From: Coriobacteriia bacterium
GTDB taxonomy: Bacteria > Actinomycetota > Coriobacteriia > Anaerosomatales > SLCP01
Direction: 5' to 3'
NCBI GenBank assembly: GCA_030603745.1
Contig: JAUVXE010000006.1
Coordinates: 1-64,000, forward strand
DNA: 64,000 nt
Below, piece by piece: positions 9,387-19,269 of this stretch (its first letter is position 1; every line of letters starts with the position of its first letter). The notes under the pieces were generated by a model. The model saw nothing but the letters and a program-made list of their open reading frames with translations, searched no databases and had not been told where the DNA came from. The position numbers were made by a program, and so were the translations under genes.

Positions 9387-9583
9387 CTGTCCCATCCAGC
9401 GGCTTTTCGACTTCAGGGTTATTCATCCGGACTTGCACTCCTATGCAAAGAGGGGGACACTCATGGGTGGATGCCACGTGTGGTCGCAGGGCATCCGACG
9501 CGGGGTTTCCGGCCGTGTCCTCGAGGGGGCGGCGACCGGTGTCCACGCGTCTGTCGGTTGGACGATTCGGAGGGAGGCACACA
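9387..9583 (+). promoter_or_regulatory. Leader region of the peptide transporter operon
   Basis: About 200 bases with lower GC than the neighbourhood at its left end. A TTGCA-N6-TGCAA inverted repeat lies at 9433-9448, and its left half doubles as a possible -35 (TTGCAC) with a weak GACACT -10 at 9456. The strong Shine-Dalgarno GGAGGGAGG at 9569-9577 belongs to the binding-protein gene. No known riboswitch class is recognised. Confidence 0.35.
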
Positions 9584-11236
9584 TTGTCGAAGAGATTCCG
9601 TACGGGCATCGCGTTGCTCCTCGTGCTCGGACTCGCACTCTCGGTGATCGGTCTGGGAGGGTGCGCGACTGAGGGCGACGAGCCCGAGGCGCCCGAGACG
9701 CCGGCGGAGGGGCCGGTCGAGGGTGGCACGTTCAACTACTACATCGCTGAGCCCGCCTACATCGATCCGGTGAACCTGCAGGAGTCCGAGGGGACGCAGG
9801 TCGGCCAGGCGCTCTTCGACAGCCTGGTGACCTTCGATCCACTGACCTCCGAGGTCCGCCCGGCCGCCGCCGAGACTTGGGAGTCCAACGAGGACGCCAC
9901 GGTGTGGACTTTCAACCTCGTCGAGGGCGCGAAGTTCCACAACGGCCGTGACGTCGTCGCGGAGGACTTCAAGTACGCGTGGGAGCGCATCGCCAACCCG
10001 GAGAACGAGTCCGAGATCTCCTATCACCTCTCGGCCGTCAAGGGCTTCTCGGCGATGCAGGACGGCGAGGCCACCGAGCTCGAGGGTGTCCGTGTCGTCG
10101 ATGACTACACGCTCGAGGTGACCCTCGAGTACGCCTTCGCCGACTTCGAGTACGTCGTCGGCCACCCGGCGCTGGCCCCCGTGCCGGCCGAGGAGGTCGA
10201 GGCGGGCGACTTCGGCGAGATGCCGATCGGCAACGGTCCGTTCAAGATGAGCGAGCCGTGGGCGCGCGACCAGTACATCAAGCTCGAGAAGTTCGCTGAC
10301 TACTACGGCGACATGCCCTACATCGACGGGATCGAGTTCAAGATCCTCGCCGACTCCGACACCGCCTTCCTGGAGTTCCAGGCGGGCAACATCGACTTCA
10401 CCCAGATCCCGACCGGCCAGATCCAGGCCACCGTGGACCAGTACGGCGAGAGCCCTGACGGCTACAGCCTCAACCCGGGACAGCAGGTCAGCCTCGGCAC
10501 GGAGCTCGCGACCTACTTCCTGCTCATCAACAACGCCGAGGAGGCGCTCGACGACGCCAACGTGCGCCGCGCGCTGTCGCTCGCGATCGACCGTCAGGCG
10601 ATCTGCACCACCATCTTCGAGGACACCCGTGAGCCCGCCACCGGTATCGTCCCGGACGGCATCTTCGGGTTCCAGGACATGGGCTGGGAGTACTCGCGCT
10701 ACGACGTCGACGAGGCCAAGGAGTTGCTCGCCGAGGCCGGCTACCCCGACGGTGAGGGCTTCCCGACCATCAAGCTCGAGTACAACACCGGCGTAGGCCA
10801 CGAGGACATCCTGCAGCTCGTGCAGCAGGACTTCGCCGAGCTGGGCATCACCGCCGAGCTCGAGGGTACCGAATGGGCCGCCTACCTCGACAAGCTCGAT
10901 GCGAAGGACTACCAGATGGGTCGCCTCGGCTGGATCGCCGACTACCCGATCATGGACAACTTCCTTTATCCGCTCTTCAAGACCGGCAGCGGTGACAACT
11001 ACACCGGCTACAGCAACACCGCGGTCGACGAGCAGCTCGAGGAGGCACGTCGCACCACCGACGACGACGAGCGCGTCGAGCTCTACCGCGAGATCGAGCG
11101 CACCATCGGCGCCGACTCTCCCGTGATCCCGCTCATGTTCTACCGCCACTTCCATGTCGCGTCCGACAGGGTCATGGACGGTGTCTACAGCCCGAACGGT
11201 CTGTTCGACTTCCAGAGCGTCTGGCTGAAGCAGTAG
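9584..11236 (+). CDS. Peptide-type ABC transporter substrate-binding lipoprotein
   Basis: A 550-residue family-5 solute-binding protein (DppA/OppA type). The N-terminus is a lipoprotein signal: basic start, hydrophobic core and lipobox LGGC with the acylated Cys at residue 27, then an acidic Glu/Pro-rich linker. Family landmarks are TFNLVEGAKFHNGRDVVAEDFKYAWER near residue 110 and NVRRALSLAIDR near residue 325. TTG at 9584 is chosen because GGAGGGAGG lies 6 bases upstream and the signal peptide begins there. Probable ligands are oligopeptides; nickel or sugars cannot be excluded. Four transporter genes follow. Confidence 0.92.
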   Translation: MSKRFRTGIALLLVLGLALSVIGLGGCATEGDEPEAPETPAEGPVEGGTFNYYIAEPAYIDPVNLQESEGTQVGQALFDSLVTFDPLTSEVRPAAAETWESNEDATVWTFNLVEGAKFHNGRDVVAEDFKYAWERIANPENESEISYHLSAVKGFSAMQDGEATELEGVRVVDDYTLEVTLEYAFADFEYVVGHPALAPVPAEEVEAGDFGEMPIGNGPFKMSEPWARDQYIKLEKFADYYGDMPYIDGIEFKILADSDTAFLEFQAGNIDFTQIPTGQIQATVDQYGESPDGYSLNPGQQVSLGTELATYFLLINNAEEALDDANVRRALSLAIDRQAICTTIFEDTREPATGIVPDGIFGFQDMGWEYSRYDVDEAKELLAEAGYPDGEGFPTIKLEYNTGVGHEDILQLVQQDFAELGITAELEGTEWAAYLDKLDAKDYQMGRLGWIADYPIMDNFLYPLFKTGSGDNYTGYSNTAVDEQLEEARRTTDDDERVELYREIERTIGADSPVIPLMFYRHFHVASDRVMDGVYSPNGLFDFQSVWLKQ

Positions 11237-11265
11237 GGAACGCTTCCTGACGGGAGTGGAGCGCG

Positions 11266-11295
11266 CGCCGGGATGCCCGTCCGGGCGTCCCGGCG
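11266..11295 (+). other. Hairpin between binding protein and permease genes
   Basis: CGCCGGGATGCCCG and CGGGCGTCCCGGCG are complementary over 14 positions with one G-U pair. Lying between the binding-protein gene and the first permease gene without a T-run, it fits a 3' stabilising or partial-termination element that keeps the binding protein more abundant than the membrane subunits, as known in other binding-protein-dependent operons. Confidence 0.6.
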
Positions 11296-11343
11296 CCGCT
11301 CGTTCCCGGCCCCGTTCACGACGGACTAGGACGAGACGAGGCT

Positions 11344-12321
11344 ATGCTCAAGTACATCGTCCGCCGAGTGCTCCAGATGATCCCGGTGTTCATCGGCGTG
11401 ACCATCATCCTGTTCATCCTGCGCGCCCCGGGCGTCCTGCCCGGTGACCCGGTCCGCATGATCACCGGCGAGCGCGCGATCTCCGAGCAGCTGCGGGCGC
11501 AGATCATCGAGAAGCACGCGCTCGACCAGCCGCTCCATCGGCAGTACGCGCTCTACGTGAGCAACCTGCTCCGGGGCGACCTCGGCGAGTCGTACCAGCG
11601 CGGCAGGCCGGTGCTCGACATCTTCGCCGAGAAGTTCCCCAACACGCTCCGGCTCGCGCTCGCGGGCATCCTGGTGGAGATCGTGCTCGGGGTGACCGCC
11701 GGCATCATATCGGCGGTCAGACAGTACTCCTTCTCCGACGTGCTCGTGACGTTGTCGACGTCGGTGCTCGTGTCGGTGCCGGTCTTCTGGCTCGGCATGC
11801 TGTTCCAGATCTTCTTCGGCATCAAGCTCAAAGAGTGGACCGGCGGGGCGTTCTACCTGCCCATATCGCAGATGTCGTCGGCGGACTTCCCCGACTGGGT
11901 CCACCTCATCCTTCCGGCCATCACCCTGGCGTCCGTCTCGACCGCGTACGTGGCGCGCATCATGCGCTCCCAGATGCTCGAGGCCATGGGCCAGGACTAC
12001 ATACGCACCGCCGAGGCGAAGGGCCTCACGCGGCGCGCCGTCACCTTCCGGCACGCGCTCAAGAACGCGCTCATCCCGGTCGTGACGTTCATCGGCATCG
12101 ATTTCGGCGTGATGATGAGCGGGGCGATCCTGACCGAGACGGTCTTCAGCTGGCCGGGGGTCGGTCGTGAGATCTTCCTCGCGGTGGGCCAGCGCGATTG
12201 GCCGATCGTGATGGGCGGCGTGATCATCATCGTGTTCCTCGTCATGATCATCAACCTGATCGTGGACCTCAGCTACGCCGTCCTCGATCCCAGGATCCGC
12301 TACGGGGGTGGTGCCGAATGA
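11344..12321 (+). CDS. Peptide ABC transporter permease (DppB type)
   Basis: A 325-residue inner-membrane subunit with six predicted helices. The N-terminus, YIVRRVLQMIPVFIGVTIILF, is typical of DppB/OppB permeases. The cytoplasmic EAA loop is the segment RTAEAKGLTRRAVTFRHALKNAL near residues 220-243, which docks on the ATPases. The ATG at 11344 is preceded by a GACGAGACGAGG stretch. Its last codons overlap the next permease gene. Confidence 0.92.
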   Translation: MLKYIVRRVLQMIPVFIGVTIILFILRAPGVLPGDPVRMITGERAISEQLRAQIIEKHALDQPLHRQYALYVSNLLRGDLGESYQRGRPVLDIFAEKFPNTLRLALAGILVEIVLGVTAGIISAVRQYSFSDVLVTLSTSVLVSVPVFWLGMLFQIFFGIKLKEWTGGAFYLPISQMSSADFPDWVHLILPAITLASVSTAYVARIMRSQMLEAMGQDYIRTAEAKGLTRRAVTFRHALKNALIPVVTFIGIDFGVMMSGAILTETVFSWPGVGREIFLAVGQRDWPIVMGGVIIIVFLVMIINLIVDLSYAVLDPRIRYGGGAE

Positions 12322-13304
12322 TGTCCGCAGGTGACGAGCGGCCGACGCGCCGCCCCAACGGCGCGACCGACGTCGAAGGCCACGAGACGCGCAACGAGGG
12401 CACGACGCTGCCCACGCTGCCCGGTGGCCTCCACGCGCACGCCAAGAGCCGCACGCTGTGGGGGGACGCTTTGCGGCGCCTCCGCAAGAACAGGCTCGCC
12501 ATCGTCGGCCTGATCTGGATCACGGTCGTGCTCCTGATGGCGGTCACCGCCGACCTGTGGGTGCCGCCCACCTTCGGCGATCCCCTCGCGGTCAACACCA
12601 CGCCGGGAGCGAACCTGCAGCCGCCCTCGCTCGAGCACCCCTTCGGCACCGACAAGCTCGGTCGCGACGTCTTCTCGCGGGTGGTCTACGGCGCGCGCGT
12701 CTCGCTCACGGTGGGCGTGCTGGCGGTCTCGATCTCGCTCGCGATCGGGCTGCTCCTCGGCGCGCTCTCCGGCTACTACGGCGGGTTCATCGACTCGCTC
12801 GTGATGCGCTCGGCCGACGTGTTCTTCGCGTTCCCGTACATCCTCTTCGCCATCGCGCTCATCGCGGTGCTCGGGCCGAGTTATCGCAACGTCTTCATCG
12901 CGATCGGTATCCTCGGCTGGCCGAGTATCGCGCGTGTCTTCCGCAGCTCGATCCTCTCCGTGAAGGAGACCGAGTACGTCGACGCCGCACGCGCGATGGG
13001 CGCCTCGGACCTGCGGATCATGTTCCGCCATATCATGCCCAACGCCATCGCGCCGATCATCGTCTACGGCACCATGAGCATCGGCGGGGCGATCATCACC
13101 GAGGCCGCGCTCTCGTTCCTCGGCATGGGGGTCCAGCCGCCCACGCCGTCGTGGGGACTCATGCTCTCCGACGCCAAGTCGCTGATGTTCGGCGCGCCGT
13201 GGCTCACGATCTGGCCCGGGTTCGCGATCCTGACCACCGTGCTCGCGTTCGTCCTCATGGGTGACGGGCTGCGCGACGCGCTCGACGTGAAGATGAAGGA
13301 CTGA
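12318..13304 (+). CDS. Peptide ABC transporter permease (DppC type)
   Basis: A 328-residue partner permease. A polar N-terminal tail of about 55 residues, longer than usual, precedes the [21 protein letters not shown] helix. The [21 protein letters not shown] segment and the EAA loop [22 protein letters not shown] identify the DppC/OppC group. Two adjacent ATG codons are possible starts (12318 and 12321); the first overlaps the dppB-type stop as ATGA. The gene is 3 bases from the ATPase gene. Confidence 0.92.
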   Translation: MMSAGDERPTRRPNGATDVEGHETRNEGTTLPTLPGGLHAHAKSRTLWGDALRRLRKNRLAIVGLIWITVVLLMAVTADLWVPPTFGDPLAVNTTPGANLQPPSLEHPFGTDKLGRDVFSRVVYGARVSLTVGVLAVSISLAIGLLLGALSGYYGGFIDSLVMRSADVFFAFPYILFAIALIAVLGPSYRNVFIAIGILGWPSIARVFRSSILSVKETEYVDAARAMGASDLRIMFRHIMPNAIAPIIVYGTMSIGGAIITEAALSFLGMGVQPPTPSWGLMLSDAKSLMFGAPWLTIWPGFAILTTVLAFVLMGDGLRDALDVKMKD

Positions 13305-13307
13305 CCG

Positions 13308-14336
13308 ATGACGTCCCTGCTCGAGGTCAACGGCCTCACCACGCACTTCACCACGCGCGACGGCATCGTCAAGGCCGTCGACGGCGTGTCGTTCCGTCTC
13401 GACTCCGGCAAGACGCTCGCGGTGGTGGGGGAGTCGGGATCGGGCAAGTCGGTCACCGCGCTCTCGATCATGCGCCTGGTCCAGGAGCCGCAGGGCAAGA
13501 CGGTGGCCGGCGAGGTCCTCTTCAAGGGGACCGACGTGCTCAAGATGAACGAGCGCGAGGTCCGCGACCTGCGCGGCGACCGCGTCGCGATGATCTTCCA
13601 GGACCCGATGACCTCGCTCAACCCGGTGTTCAAGGTTGGTCGCCAGATCGGCGAGTCGCTCATGCTGCACAAGGGGATGAGCCGGAAGCAGTCCTTCGAG
13701 CGCGCCGTGGAGCTGCTCGACATGGTGGGCATCCCGCATCCGCGGGAACGCGCGGGCGACTACCCGCACCAGTTCTCCGGCGGGATGCGGCAGCGGGCGA
13801 TGATCGCCATGGCGCTCGCGTGCGACCCGGACATCCTCATCGCCGACGAGCCCACCACCGCGCTCGACGTGACGATCCAAGCGCAGATCCTCGAGCTGAT
13901 GATGGAGATCCAGGAGCGGACGGGGACCGCGATCATCATGATCACGCACGACCTCGGGGTCGTGGCCGACATGGCCGACGACGTGATGGTCATGTACGCG
14001 GGCAAGCAGGTCGAGTACGGGTCGGCCGACGAGGTGTTCTACCGTCCGCGCCACCCCTACACCTGGGGGCTGCTCGACAGCCTGCCGCGGCACGACATCG
14101 ACGAGAAGGGCGCGCTGCAGCCCATCACGGGGCAGCCGCCCAGCCTCATCGACGTGCCTTCCGGGTGCTCGTTCCATCCGAGGTGCCGCTACGCCCAGCC
14201 GGTCTGCTCCGCCGAGGTGCCCCCGCTCGCCGAGGTCTCGGACCGCCACTGTGCCGCGTGCCTGTTCGCCGCGGACCCCGAGTTCGTGCGGGGCGCGCCC
14301 CTGCCGGTCGCGGCTGGGGAGGGCGGTGCGCGATGA
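13308..14336 (+). CDS. Peptide ABC transporter ATP-binding protein (DppD type)
   Basis: A 342-residue ATPase. Walker A is GESGSGKS near residue 43, the signature is FSGGMRQR, Walker B is [13 protein letters not shown] and the switch His is in MITHDLGVV. The C-terminal extension has the Cys-rich oligopeptide-transporter motif [14 protein letters not shown], which in related ATPases binds an Fe-S cluster. It pairs with the next gene as a heterodimer. The stop overlaps that gene as ATGA. Confidence 0.94.
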   Translation: MTSLLEVNGLTTHFTTRDGIVKAVDGVSFRLDSGKTLAVVGESGSGKSVTALSIMRLVQEPQGKTVAGEVLFKGTDVLKMNEREVRDLRGDRVAMIFQDPMTSLNPVFKVGRQIGESLMLHKGMSRKQSFERAVELLDMVGIPHPRERAGDYPHQFSGGMRQRAMIAMALACDPDILIADEPTTALDVTIQAQILELMMEIQERTGTAIIMITHDLGVVADMADDVMVMYAGKQVEYGSADEVFYRPRHPYTWGLLDSLPRHDIDEKGALQPITGQPPSLIDVPSGCSFHPRCRYAQPVCSAEVPPLAEVSDRHCAACLFAADPEFVRGAPLPVAAGEGGAR

Positions 14337-15343
14337 GCGAGCTTCTGAGGGTCGAGAACCTCTGCAAGTACTTCCCGGTCGAGCAGGGCCTGATCAGCGC
14401 CCGCCTCGGCCGTAAGGTCCACGCGGTCGATGACGTGTCCTTCTCGGTCAACGCCGGCGAGACGCTCGGGCTGGTGGGGGAGTCGGGCTGCGGCAAGTCG
14501 ACCACCGGCCGCTGCGTGATGCGCCTGCTCGAGCCGACCTCGGGCACGATCACCTTCGACGGCGCGGACGTCGGCTCGATGCGCCGGGGCGCGCTCAAGG
14601 AGTTCCGCCGCGACGTGCAGATCATCTTCCAGGACCCCTACGCCTCGCTCAACCCGCGGATGACGATCGGCGAGATCGTGTGGGAGCCCCTCGTCGTGCA
14701 CGGCATCGGCACGCGGGAGGAGCGACGCGACAAGGTCCGTGAGATGCTCGAGGTCGTGGGATTGAACCCCGAGCACATCAACCGGTATCCCCACGAGTTC
14801 TCCGGCGGGCAGCGTCAGCGGATCGGTATCGCCCGGGCGCTCATGCTCAGGCCGCGTCTCATCGTCTGCGACGAGCCGGTCTCCGCGCTCGACGTCTCGA
14901 TCCAGGCGCAGGTCGTGAACCTGCTCGACGACCTCCAGGACCGCTTCGGCCTCACGTACCTCTTCATCGCCCACGACCTCTCGGTGGTCCGCCACATCTC
15001 CGACCGGGTCGCGGTCATGTACCTCGGTAAGATCGTCGAGATCTCGGACTGGCGCGCCCTCTACGACGCGCCGCACCACCCTTACACGCAGTCGCTGCTC
15101 TCCGCGGTCCCGGTGCCGGACCCGGAGAAGCAGCGCTCACGCGAGCGCATCATCTTGCGAGGCGACGTGCCGAGCCCGATCGACCCGCCGAGCGGCTGCC
15201 GGTTCCACACGCGCTGTCCCATCGCGCAGTTCCCGATCTGCTCCGCCGAGGAGCCCCCGCTCGAGGAGGTCGCCCCCGGCCACCGGGCGGCGTGCCACTT
15301 CGCCAAGCCATGCCCCATCGATACCGACCAGGAGCGCCGATGA
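14333..15343 (+). CDS. Peptide ABC transporter ATP-binding protein (DppF type)
   Basis: A 336-residue second ATPase. Walker A is GESGCGKS, the signature is [15 protein letters not shown], Walker B is [13 protein letters not shown] and the H-loop is FIAHDLSVV. The C-terminal motif [15 protein letters not shown] is the OppF/DppF cysteine cluster. ATG at 14333 overlaps the previous stop; the longer frame upstream is a shadow of the first ATPase. The gene runs by ATGA overlap into a PH-domain protein, so the transporter and the PH proteins probably share a transcript. Confidence 0.94.
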   Translation: MSELLRVENLCKYFPVEQGLISARLGRKVHAVDDVSFSVNAGETLGLVGESGCGKSTTGRCVMRLLEPTSGTITFDGADVGSMRRGALKEFRRDVQIIFQDPYASLNPRMTIGEIVWEPLVVHGIGTREERRDKVREMLEVVGLNPEHINRYPHEFSGGQRQRIGIARALMLRPRLIVCDEPVSALDVSIQAQVVNLLDDLQDRFGLTYLFIAHDLSVVRHISDRVAVMYLGKIVEISDWRALYDAPHHPYTQSLLSAVPVPDPEKQRSRERIILRGDVPSPIDPPSGCRFHTRCPIAQFPICSAEEPPLEEVAPGHRAACHFAKPCPIDTDQERR

Positions 15344-15819
15344 GACCGGACCCGAGCCAGCGTATCGACGGCCGAGCCGTCACGGTGTGGCGGATCGCCG
15401 CAGCGGGCGTCGCGCTGCTTCCCGCGGTCGCCGCCGGTGTCCTCGTCGGCCTGGTGGTGACCGACATCGTCCCCATGGTCCCCGGCATCGCGGGTGCCGC
15501 GCTCCTGCTCGTGGCGGCGATCGCGCTCGTGGCCGTCGTGCCCAAGGTCCGGTGGATCCGCTGGCGCTACGAGGTGCTCGAGGACGAGATCTATCTGCGC
15601 CACGGCCTGTGGATCCGCAAACGCACGCTCATCCCGATGACCCGCGTGCAGCACGTCGACACCAAAGCGGGGCCGATCCTTCGGGCGTTCGGCCTCTCGA
15701 CGGTGACGGTGGCGACCGCCGGCGGTGAGCACGAGATCCCCGCGCTCTCCGATGAGGTCGCCGACGGCCTGCGCGACCGGATCGCCGCGCTCGCGCGGGT
15801 GACCGAAGATGTGGTCTGA
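15340..15819 (+). CDS. PH domain-containing membrane protein (YdbS-like)
   Basis: A 159-residue protein with two transmembrane helices (about residues 17-38 and 44-64) followed by one bacterial PH (bPH2/DUF304) domain with the repeat signature [29 protein letters not shown] at 15340 overlaps the ATPase stop. The next gene is the larger YdbT-like partner and starts inside this gene's end, so the two are a translationally coupled YdbS/YdbT-type pair. In Bacillus the pair contributes to resistance to certain bacteriocins; the mechanism is not established. Confidence 0.85.
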   Translation: MRPDPSQRIDGRAVTVWRIAAAGVALLPAVAAGVLVGLVVTDIVPMVPGIAGAALLLVAAIALVAVVPKVRWIRWRYEVLEDEIYLRHGLWIRKRTLIPMTRVQHVDTKAGPILRAFGLSTVTVATAGGEHEIPALSDEVADGLRDRIAALARVTEDVV

Positions 15820-17332
15820 GCCTCGCAGGGCGCACCCTGCGGGCGTCATCCTGTACTCCCTGCGCTTCCTCGGCGCGCTCGTGGCGCCGGCGGTCGGCGT
15901 GCTCTTCGCGTTCGGCCCGCGTGCGGAGGAGCGATGGTTCGCGCTCGGGACCGCGGTCCTGATCGCCATCGTGGTGCTCGCGGCGGCGACCGCGGTCCTG
16001 CTCGCCTGGCTGCAGTGGCGGCGCTTCACCTTCCACGTCGATGGCGGCGCGCTCCGGGTCGAGCAGGGGCTCCTGATCCGCAAGAGCACGCGGCTCACGC
16101 CCGAGCGCATCCAGTCGGTCGACACCAAGGCGAACCTCCTCTTCCGGGTCCTCGGCCTGGTCACCGTGGACATCCATACCGCCGGGCGCGGGCAGGAGCC
16201 CGAGGTCTCGATCCCGGCGCTCGTAGAGGACGAGGCGCGCGACCTGGTGGCGACCTTGCGTCGCCGGGGTGCGGTCGAGCCCGCTCACGCCGAGGGCGAG
16301 GGCGGCACGCTCGGAGTACCCGCCGAGGAGGGCGCCGGGGGTGTCGCGCGGCCGGTCGCAGCGCCCGCGTCCGGTCCCGCCTGGCGGCTGACCGGCAAGG
16401 AACTCGCGGTGGTCGCCGCGACCTCGAACGCGGCGCTCCTGGTGCTCGCCGCCGTGGGGCCGGTCGTCGGGGCGCTCGCTCCGATGGTCTCCATCGACAC
16501 CCTCGGCGAGTGGTTCGCCCCGGTGAGCGGCGTGTGGTGGATCGTCCTCGGCGTGCTCGCAAGCATGGTGTTCCTGGTGAGCGCCTGGGTGATCGGGAGC
16601 GTCGCCACGGCGATGCAGTACTGGGACTTCCTGACCGTCCGAACCGACGGCGAGGTGCGCATCGAGCAGGGGCTCCTGCAGCGCAACACGCGCAACGTGC
16701 CGCTCGACCGGGTCCAGGCGGTGCGACTGATCGAGGGACCGCTCAGGCAGATGATCGGCCGCGTCACGGTGGGCGTGGACAGTGCGGGGCTCGCCACGGG
16801 CAGCGAGCTCGGGCCCACGGTGCTCCATCCGCTCCTCGGCCGCCGCGACGCCGTGCGCTTCTGCGACCTCATGGTGCCGGGTCACGACGCGCCGCCCCTC
16901 CTGCCGCTGCCGGAACGGTCCCGGAGGCGCTACGTGATCCGCACGATGATCGTCCCGCTGGTTCTCGCGATCCCGCTCGTGGTGTGGCAGCCGGTTGCGT
17001 GGCCTGCGCTGCTCGTGGTGCTCCCGGCGGCTGCCGCGTGGGCGCTGCTCGCCTATCGCGACGCGGCGTGGGGCCTACGGGGCGACGTGCTGGCGCTCAG
17101 GTGGCGGGGGTTCGGCCGGACCACGGCGCTCGTCCGCCGGCGCCGGGTGCAGTCCATCGAGGTCAGCCAGCACCCGCTCCAGAAGCGCGCGGATCTGGTC
17201 ACCCTCTCGGTCCGGGTGGCGGCAAGCCCCTCCACCGCGGTCTTCACCGTCCGGCATCTCGACGCAGCCGACGCGGAACGCGTGCTCGAGTGGGTCTCGC
17301 GGGGTGTCGAGAGAACCTCGGAATCTGTGTAG
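15809..17332 (+). CDS. Triple PH-domain membrane protein (YdbT-like)
   Basis: A 507-residue membrane protein built of three units of two helices plus a bPH2 domain. The three PH signatures are visible: VEQGLLIRKSTRLTPERIQ (about residues 84-102), IEQGLLQRNTRNVPLDRVQ (about 285-303) and FGRTTALVRRRRVQSIE (about 430-448). Size and arrangement match YdbT. ATG at 15809 overlaps the YdbS-like gene by 11 bases. The last gene before tRNA-Leu. Confidence 0.85.
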   Translation: MWSEPRRAHPAGVILYSLRFLGALVAPAVGVLFAFGPRAEERWFALGTAVLIAIVVLAAATAVLLAWLQWRRFTFHVDGGALRVEQGLLIRKSTRLTPERIQSVDTKANLLFRVLGLVTVDIHTAGRGQEPEVSIPALVEDEARDLVATLRRRGAVEPAHAEGEGGTLGVPAEEGAGGVARPVAAPASGPAWRLTGKELAVVAATSNAALLVLAAVGPVVGALAPMVSIDTLGEWFAPVSGVWWIVLGVLASMVFLVSAWVIGSVATAMQYWDFLTVRTDGEVRIEQGLLQRNTRNVPLDRVQAVRLIEGPLRQMIGRVTVGVDSAGLATGSELGPTVLHPLLGRRDAVRFCDLMVPGHDAPPLLPLPERSRRRYVIRTMIVPLVLAIPLVVWQPVAWPALLVVLPAAAAWALLAYRDAAWGLRGDVLALRWRGFGRTTALVRRRRVQSIEVSQHPLQKRADLVTLSVRVAASPSTAVFTVRHLDAADAERVLEWVSRGVERTSESV

Positions 17333-17352
17333 CGCGGCCGAAACAGGTGCGC

Positions 17353-17358
17353 TATACT
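17353..17358 (+). promoter_or_regulatory. -10 box for tRNA-Leu
   Basis: TATACT lies 30 bases upstream of the mature tRNA 5' end, in the 56-base gap after the YdbT-like gene. No good -35 hexamer is visible 16-18 bases further upstream. Confidence 0.55.
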
Positions 17359-17388
17359 CTCGTTCGTCGCGCTCGCGGGCGCGCACTC

Positions 17389-17474
17389 GTCGGAGTGGCG
17401 GAACGGCAGACGCGCTAGGTTGAGGGCCTAGTGTCCCCAGGGACGTGAGGGTTCAAATCCCTCCTCCGACACCA
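17389..17474 (+). tRNA. tRNA-Leu (anticodon GAG)
   Basis: An 86-base class II tRNA with encoded CCA. Acceptor GTCGGAG pairs with CTCCGAC, discriminator A. The anticodon stem CTAGG/CCTAG encloses TTGAGGG, giving anticodon GAG for CUC/CUU. A long variable arm (GTCCC/GGGAC) and the T arm GAGGG-TTCAAAT-CCCTC are intact. Confidence 0.95.
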
Positions 17475-17486
17475 GAACGATCTGAA

Positions 17487-17515
17487 GACGGCCCTTCCCA
17501 AGCGGGGAGGGCCGT
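17487..17515 (+). terminator. Hairpin after tRNA-Leu
   Basis: GACGGCCCTTCCC, loop AAGC, GGGGAGGGCCGTC: a stem of about 12 bp directly behind the tRNA gene, with no T-run but in the expected position for a terminator. Confidence 0.65.
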
Positions 17516-17592
17516 CGTGCTGTCCGGCATAGACCCGGGCGAGCCACCCCTCGGCCGCCCCGACACCGGGCCTGCCGTCGTGTCCGGCGTCC

Positions 17593-19266
17593 CTAGTAGT
17601 CGTGCCGCCTCTGGCGCCAGCGCCGGAAGACGATCGAGAGGAAGAACCACACGCCCACGCCGGCGGCGCACACGAGCGCGAACGCGGCGATGACCTCGAG
17701 CCACCACGGCAGCTCGGTCGGGGCGAGGAGCCAGGAGAACCCGAGCACGAACGCCGAGACCACGAGCGCGAAGGCGAGCCGGTCGATGGCCTGCTCGACG
17801 CGGGACATGAGCGGGTCGAACCCTCCGGGGCGAACGGTCATCCGCAGGTCACCGTCGGCGACCCTGCGCAGCGCGCGGTTCACGTTGTCCGGGAAGCCCT
17901 GGAGCGCTTTCAGCGTGCGCCGCATGGTGACCGTCAGCCCGCGCGCCATCGTCTCGGGCCTGGTCTGCTCGGCCACGATCCGCTGGGCGAACGGCTTGAC
18001 CGACTCGACGAAGTGGAACTCCGGGTCGACCGCGGTGCCGAGGGCCTGGATCGTCGCGAGCGTGGTCAGCAGGAGCGCGAACTCGGATTCGAGCACCAGG
18101 CCGCGCTTGCCGATCAGTGACATCACCTCGACGATGAGCTCCCGCGTGTCGACCTGGTTGAGCCGAAGGTCGTAGTACTTGCGGATGAGGTTCGACACGT
18201 CGCGCTTCAGCCCGATGGCATCGACATCGGCGGTGCTCCGGCTCACCTCGAGCAGGATATCGCCGGCAAGCTCGCCGTCCTGGCCGATGATCGCCACGAG
18301 CAGGTCCGCCACGTGCGCCTTCGCCTCGGCGGAGAGTACCCCCGCGCGTCCGAAGTCGGTGAAGGCGACACGGCCGTCGGGCATGGCGAAGAGGTTCCCG
18401 GGGTGCGGGTCGGCGTGGTAGAAGCCGTGGATGAAGATCTGCTCGTAGTAGCAGGTGATGCCGCGCCGCGCGATCTCCTGCCGGTCGACCCCGTGCTCGT
18501 CGAGCGCCTCGAGCCGGTTGAAGGGGATGCCTTCGATGCGGTCGAGGGTCAGCACGGTGGCCGAGGTGAGGTCCCAGTGCACCGCGGGGAAGCTCACCGT
18601 CGGGTCGTCGGCGAACGCAGCGCGCAACCGCTGGGCGTTCTCGGCCTCGTTGACGTAGTCGCACTCCTCGCGCAGGACGCGCGAGAACTCCTCGACGAGC
18701 GCGACCACGTCGAACCGCCTGCCGAGGTCGGTCCTCCCGTGGATCCGGCGCGCCTGGGTGCGCAGGATGTCGAGGTCGGCGTCGATGATCTCGCGGATCC
18801 CGGGCCGCTGCACCTTCACCGCCACCGGCGTGCCGTCGGGAAGGGTGGCGAGGTGGACCTGACCGATGCTCGCGGCGGCGACCGGCTCCCGCTCGAACGT
18901 GGCGAACAGCTCGCCGACGGGCTGGCCGAAGGCGGACTCGATCTCGGCGGCGGCCTCCTCGTAGGGAAACGGCGCCATCTCGTCTTGGAGCCGCGTGAGC
19001 TCGTCGGCGAAGGAGGCGGGGACGAGGTCGCGGCGCACCGAGAGGAGCTGGCCGATCTTGGCGAAGGTGGGGCCGAGGTGTTCGAGGGTGCGGCGGACGC
19101 GTTGTTCGGGCGAGAGCGAGGGGTCCTCCTCGGCGGAGCGGCGTCGCAGCACCCCGGCGACCCAGGGTGCCCGGATGCCGAGTTGGTCGAGGACCGTGCC
19201 GAACCCCTCATCGACGAGCACCGTCACGATGCGTCGATACCGCTGGCTGCGGGTGATGGGGGACAT
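17593..19266 (-). CDS. ABC1/AarF/UbiB-family atypical kinase
   Basis: A 557-residue protein-kinase-like membrane protein. The signature FAKIGQLLSVR (KxGQ) is near residue 75, AVKVQRPG marks the nucleotide-binding Lys, HADPHPGN and FTDFGRAG are the catalytic and metal loops. Two C-terminal helices near residues 495-545 anchor it in the membrane. Family members regulate isoprenoid-quinone or lipid metabolism by an ATPase activity; the exact substrate here is unknown. Start at 19266 follows a complement of AAGGAGCT, 3 bases after the SpoIIE-type gene on the same strand. Confidence 0.88.
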   Translation of the reverse strand: MSPITRSQRYRRIVTVLVDEGFGTVLDQLGIRAPWVAGVLRRRSAEEDPSLSPEQRVRRTLEHLGPTFAKIGQLLSVRRDLVPASFADELTRLQDEMAPFPYEEAAAEIESAFGQPVGELFATFEREPVAAASIGQVHLATLPDGTPVAVKVQRPGIREIIDADLDILRTQARRIHGRTDLGRRFDVVALVEEFSRVLREECDYVNEAENAQRLRAAFADDPTVSFPAVHWDLTSATVLTLDRIEGIPFNRLEALDEHGVDRQEIARRGITCYYEQIFIHGFYHADPHPGNLFAMPDGRVAFTDFGRAGVLSAEAKAHVADLLVAIIGQDGELAGDILLEVSRSTADVDAIGLKRDVSNLIRKYYDLRLNQVDTRELIVEVMSLIGKRGLVLESEFALLLTTLATIQALGTAVDPEFHFVESVKPFAQRIVAEQTRPETMARGLTVTMRRTLKALQGFPDNVNRALRRVADGDLRMTVRPGGFDPLMSRVEQAIDRLAFALVVSAFVLGFSWLLAPTELPWWLEVIAAFALVCAAGVGVWFFLSIVFRRWRQRRHDY

Positions 19267-19269
19267 CGG

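Noticed and set aside
9374-9387. GG-N10-GC pattern (GGCCCGTTCTTTGC) before the peptide-transporter operon as a sigma-54 promoter
   Set aside because: The -24 element reads GGGCCC rather than TGGCAC, and the bases are the right arm and T-tail of the secG terminator, which explains them fully.
12300-14249. Long minus-strand open frame of about 650 codons opposite the peptide-transporter genes
   Set aside because: It is Arg/His/Glu/Asp-rich low-complexity text with no domain, exactly opposite well-supported permease and ATPase genes. It is a product of the strong third-position GC bias. The same holds for the other long frames opposite gpmI, acs, hemE and the glycolytic genes.
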